Positions 5,084 through 5,956 of a stretch of 5,956 bases of DNA are shown here, piece after piece (position 1 is the stretch's first letter; each line of letters starts with the position of its first letter). Made by a program: the position numbers and the translations under genes. This DNA is from Sphaerochaeta sp. (lineage in GTDB: Bacteria; Spirochaetota; Spirochaetia; Sphaerochaetales; Sphaerochaetaceae). The stretch is taken from contig DMAO01000109.1 in the NCBI GenBank assembly GCA_003446545.1, positions 7,330 through 13,285 on the forward strand. Direction: 5' to 3'. The notes under the pieces are model-generated. The model saw nothing but the letters and a program-made list of their open reading frames with translations, had not been told where the DNA came from and searched no databases.

Positions 5084-5956
5084 ATGAAAACCCAAGAAAG
5101 GTCGCTAGTACAGAGAAAAGAGTACTTACACGAATTGATCTCCTGGCGTGAAAAGCATCTGATCAAAGTGATTACCGGAGTCAGACGTTGTGGCAAGTCA
5201 ACACTGCTTGACCTATACATCGATTACCTTAAGCAGCAAGGCGTACAAGACAGGCAAATCATATCGATAAACCTTGAGAAAATCGAGTATGAAGATCTCC
5301 TTGATTACCATGCTTTGTATCGTCATATCAAGAATTTATTGCAGAGCGATATTTATACGTATGTCTTCATTGATGAAATCCAACAATGCAAAGGATTCGA
5401 GAAGGCAGTTGACAGTCTATTCATCAAAGACAACGTCGATCTGTACATCACAGGATCAAATGCGTATATGCTCTCAGGGGAGTTGGCGACACTGCTGTCA
5501 GGTAGATACGTAGAGATTCAGATGTTACCACTGTCCTTCAGCGAATACCTTGATTTTACCCATGCAGGTAAAGATACTCCCATGACTTCCTTTACCCGAT
5601 ACCTTGCCTATGGGTCTTTTCCCTATGTACCGATGCTTAGCCAGCAGGATTCGGTCATCAGAACCTATATCGAGGGGATTTATACTACGATATTGATAAA
5701 AGATGTGGCAAAACGCAAGGCCATCACTGATGTCGCGCTACTTGAACGAATCATCAAGTTTTTAGGAAGTAGTATAGGAAGTCCCATTTCCACAAAGAAA
5801 ATCTGTGATACCATCATTTCCAGCGGCAGAAAAATTTCTGTCAATACGGTAGATACCTATCTCCAGGCTTTGCTGGACAGCTACATTTTCTATAAAGTGG
5901 ATCGATACGATATCAAGGGCCGTAATTTCCTCAAGACCTTGGGCAAGTACTATATC
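5084..5956 (+). CDS. AAA_14/DUF4143 family ATPase (C-terminal end beyond window)
   Basis: The first 291 residues of an ATPase with an N-terminal AAA_14 domain and a C-terminal DUF4143 domain; such proteins usually have about 390-450 residues, so roughly a quarter or more is missing. Motifs: P-loop GVRRCGKST (32-40), Walker B YVFIDEIQ (93-100, Asp97/Glu98), the TGSN sensor segment (123-126), LSGR (about 137-140) and PLSFSEYL (149-156). From about residue 200 the sequence fits DUF4143, with a winged-helix-like stretch (ISTKKICDTI to VDTYLQALLDSY). The cellular role of this family is not established; it is common in anaerobes and spirochaetes, often in many copies and as isolated genes, as here. 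The ATG at 5084 is chosen because the family normally begins some 25-30 residues before the P-loop; no ribosome-binding site precedes it. No frameshift is seen in the visible part. Confidence 0.9.
   Translation, partial: MKTQERSLVQRKEYLHELISWREKHLIKVITGVRRCGKSTLLDLYIDYLKQQGVQDRQIISINLEKIEYEDLLDYHALYRHIKNLLQSDIYTYVFIDEIQQCKGFEKAVDSLFIKDNVDLYITGSNAYMLSGELATLLSGRYVEIQMLPLSFSEYLDFTHAGKDTPMTSFTRYLAYGSFPYVPMLSQQDSVIRTYIEGIYTTILIKDVAKRKAITDVALLERIIKFLGSSIGSPISTKKICDTIISSGRKISVNTVDTYLQALLDSYIFYKVDRYDIKGRNFLKTLGKYYI

Noticed and set aside
5274..5513. Plus-strand open frame of 79 codons inside the ATPase gene
   Set aside because: Shadow frame; the main frame carries Walker A, Walker B and DUF4143 motifs without interruption.
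1..5956. Defence system, CRISPR, prophage or insertion sequence
   Set aside because: No repeat array, transposase, integrase or terminal repeats are visible; the DUF4143 ATPase stands alone and is not evidence of a defence system.

Overview
The window carries eight protein genes, all of ordinary housekeeping or hypothetical type, packed tightly on both strands. Gene content and protein style suggest a spirochaete, most plausibly of the Sphaerochaeta/Treponema type: a DUF1015 protein, an AroH-type chorismate mutase, an FtsB-like protein, a YrdC-domain protein and an AAA_14/DUF4143 ATPase, at a GC content that looks moderate. This assignment is by recognition, not by a search. No RNA gene, CRISPR array, insertion sequence or phage gene is visible.

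Layout. (1) Positions 1-1373, minus strand: an apparent three-gene operon, read right to left. It runs from thiamine pyrophosphokinase (thiN, 1373-732), through a 113-residue three-helix membrane protein of unknown function (727-386), to an AroH-type chorismate mutase (starts at 373, runs off the left edge). Gaps are 4 and 12 bases. (2) Positions 1374-1452: a divergent promoter region with a short direct repeat. (3) Positions 1453-2781, plus: a DUF1015 (COG4198) protein whose 3' end overlaps the next, convergent gene by 20 bases. (4) Positions 3795-2762, minus: a two-gene unit, an FtsB/DivIC-like protein with an extra C-terminal membrane helix, joined by a 4-base ATGA overlap to a Sua5/YciO/YrdC-domain protein. 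(5) Positions 3796-3858: a 63-base divergent control region with a good sigma70-type promoter for the minus-strand unit and a 20-base inverted repeat over its -10 box. (6) Positions 3859-4896, plus: a two-helix membrane protein whose C-terminal domain looks like a GGDEF domain without the GGDEF motif. (7) Positions 4897-5083: an AT-rich gap with an AT-only-loop hairpin flanked by A and T tracts (possible two-way terminator) and a promoter placed so close to the next start codon that the mRNA may be leaderless. (8) Positions 5084-end, plus: an AAA_14/DUF4143 ATPase, cut by the right edge.

How the genes relate. The thiN, membrane protein and aroH genes are probably co-transcribed, but thiamine diphosphate formation and prephenate formation have no direct link, so the grouping may be housekeeping convenience. 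The FtsB-like and YrdC-like genes are translationally coupled. The degenerate-GGDEF membrane protein shares their divergent promoter region, so it could be co-regulated with them. I see no convincing new multi-gene system. The most open items are the degenerate GGDEF protein, the two-helix FtsB-like protein, the small membrane protein, and two promoters that leave almost no 5' leader.
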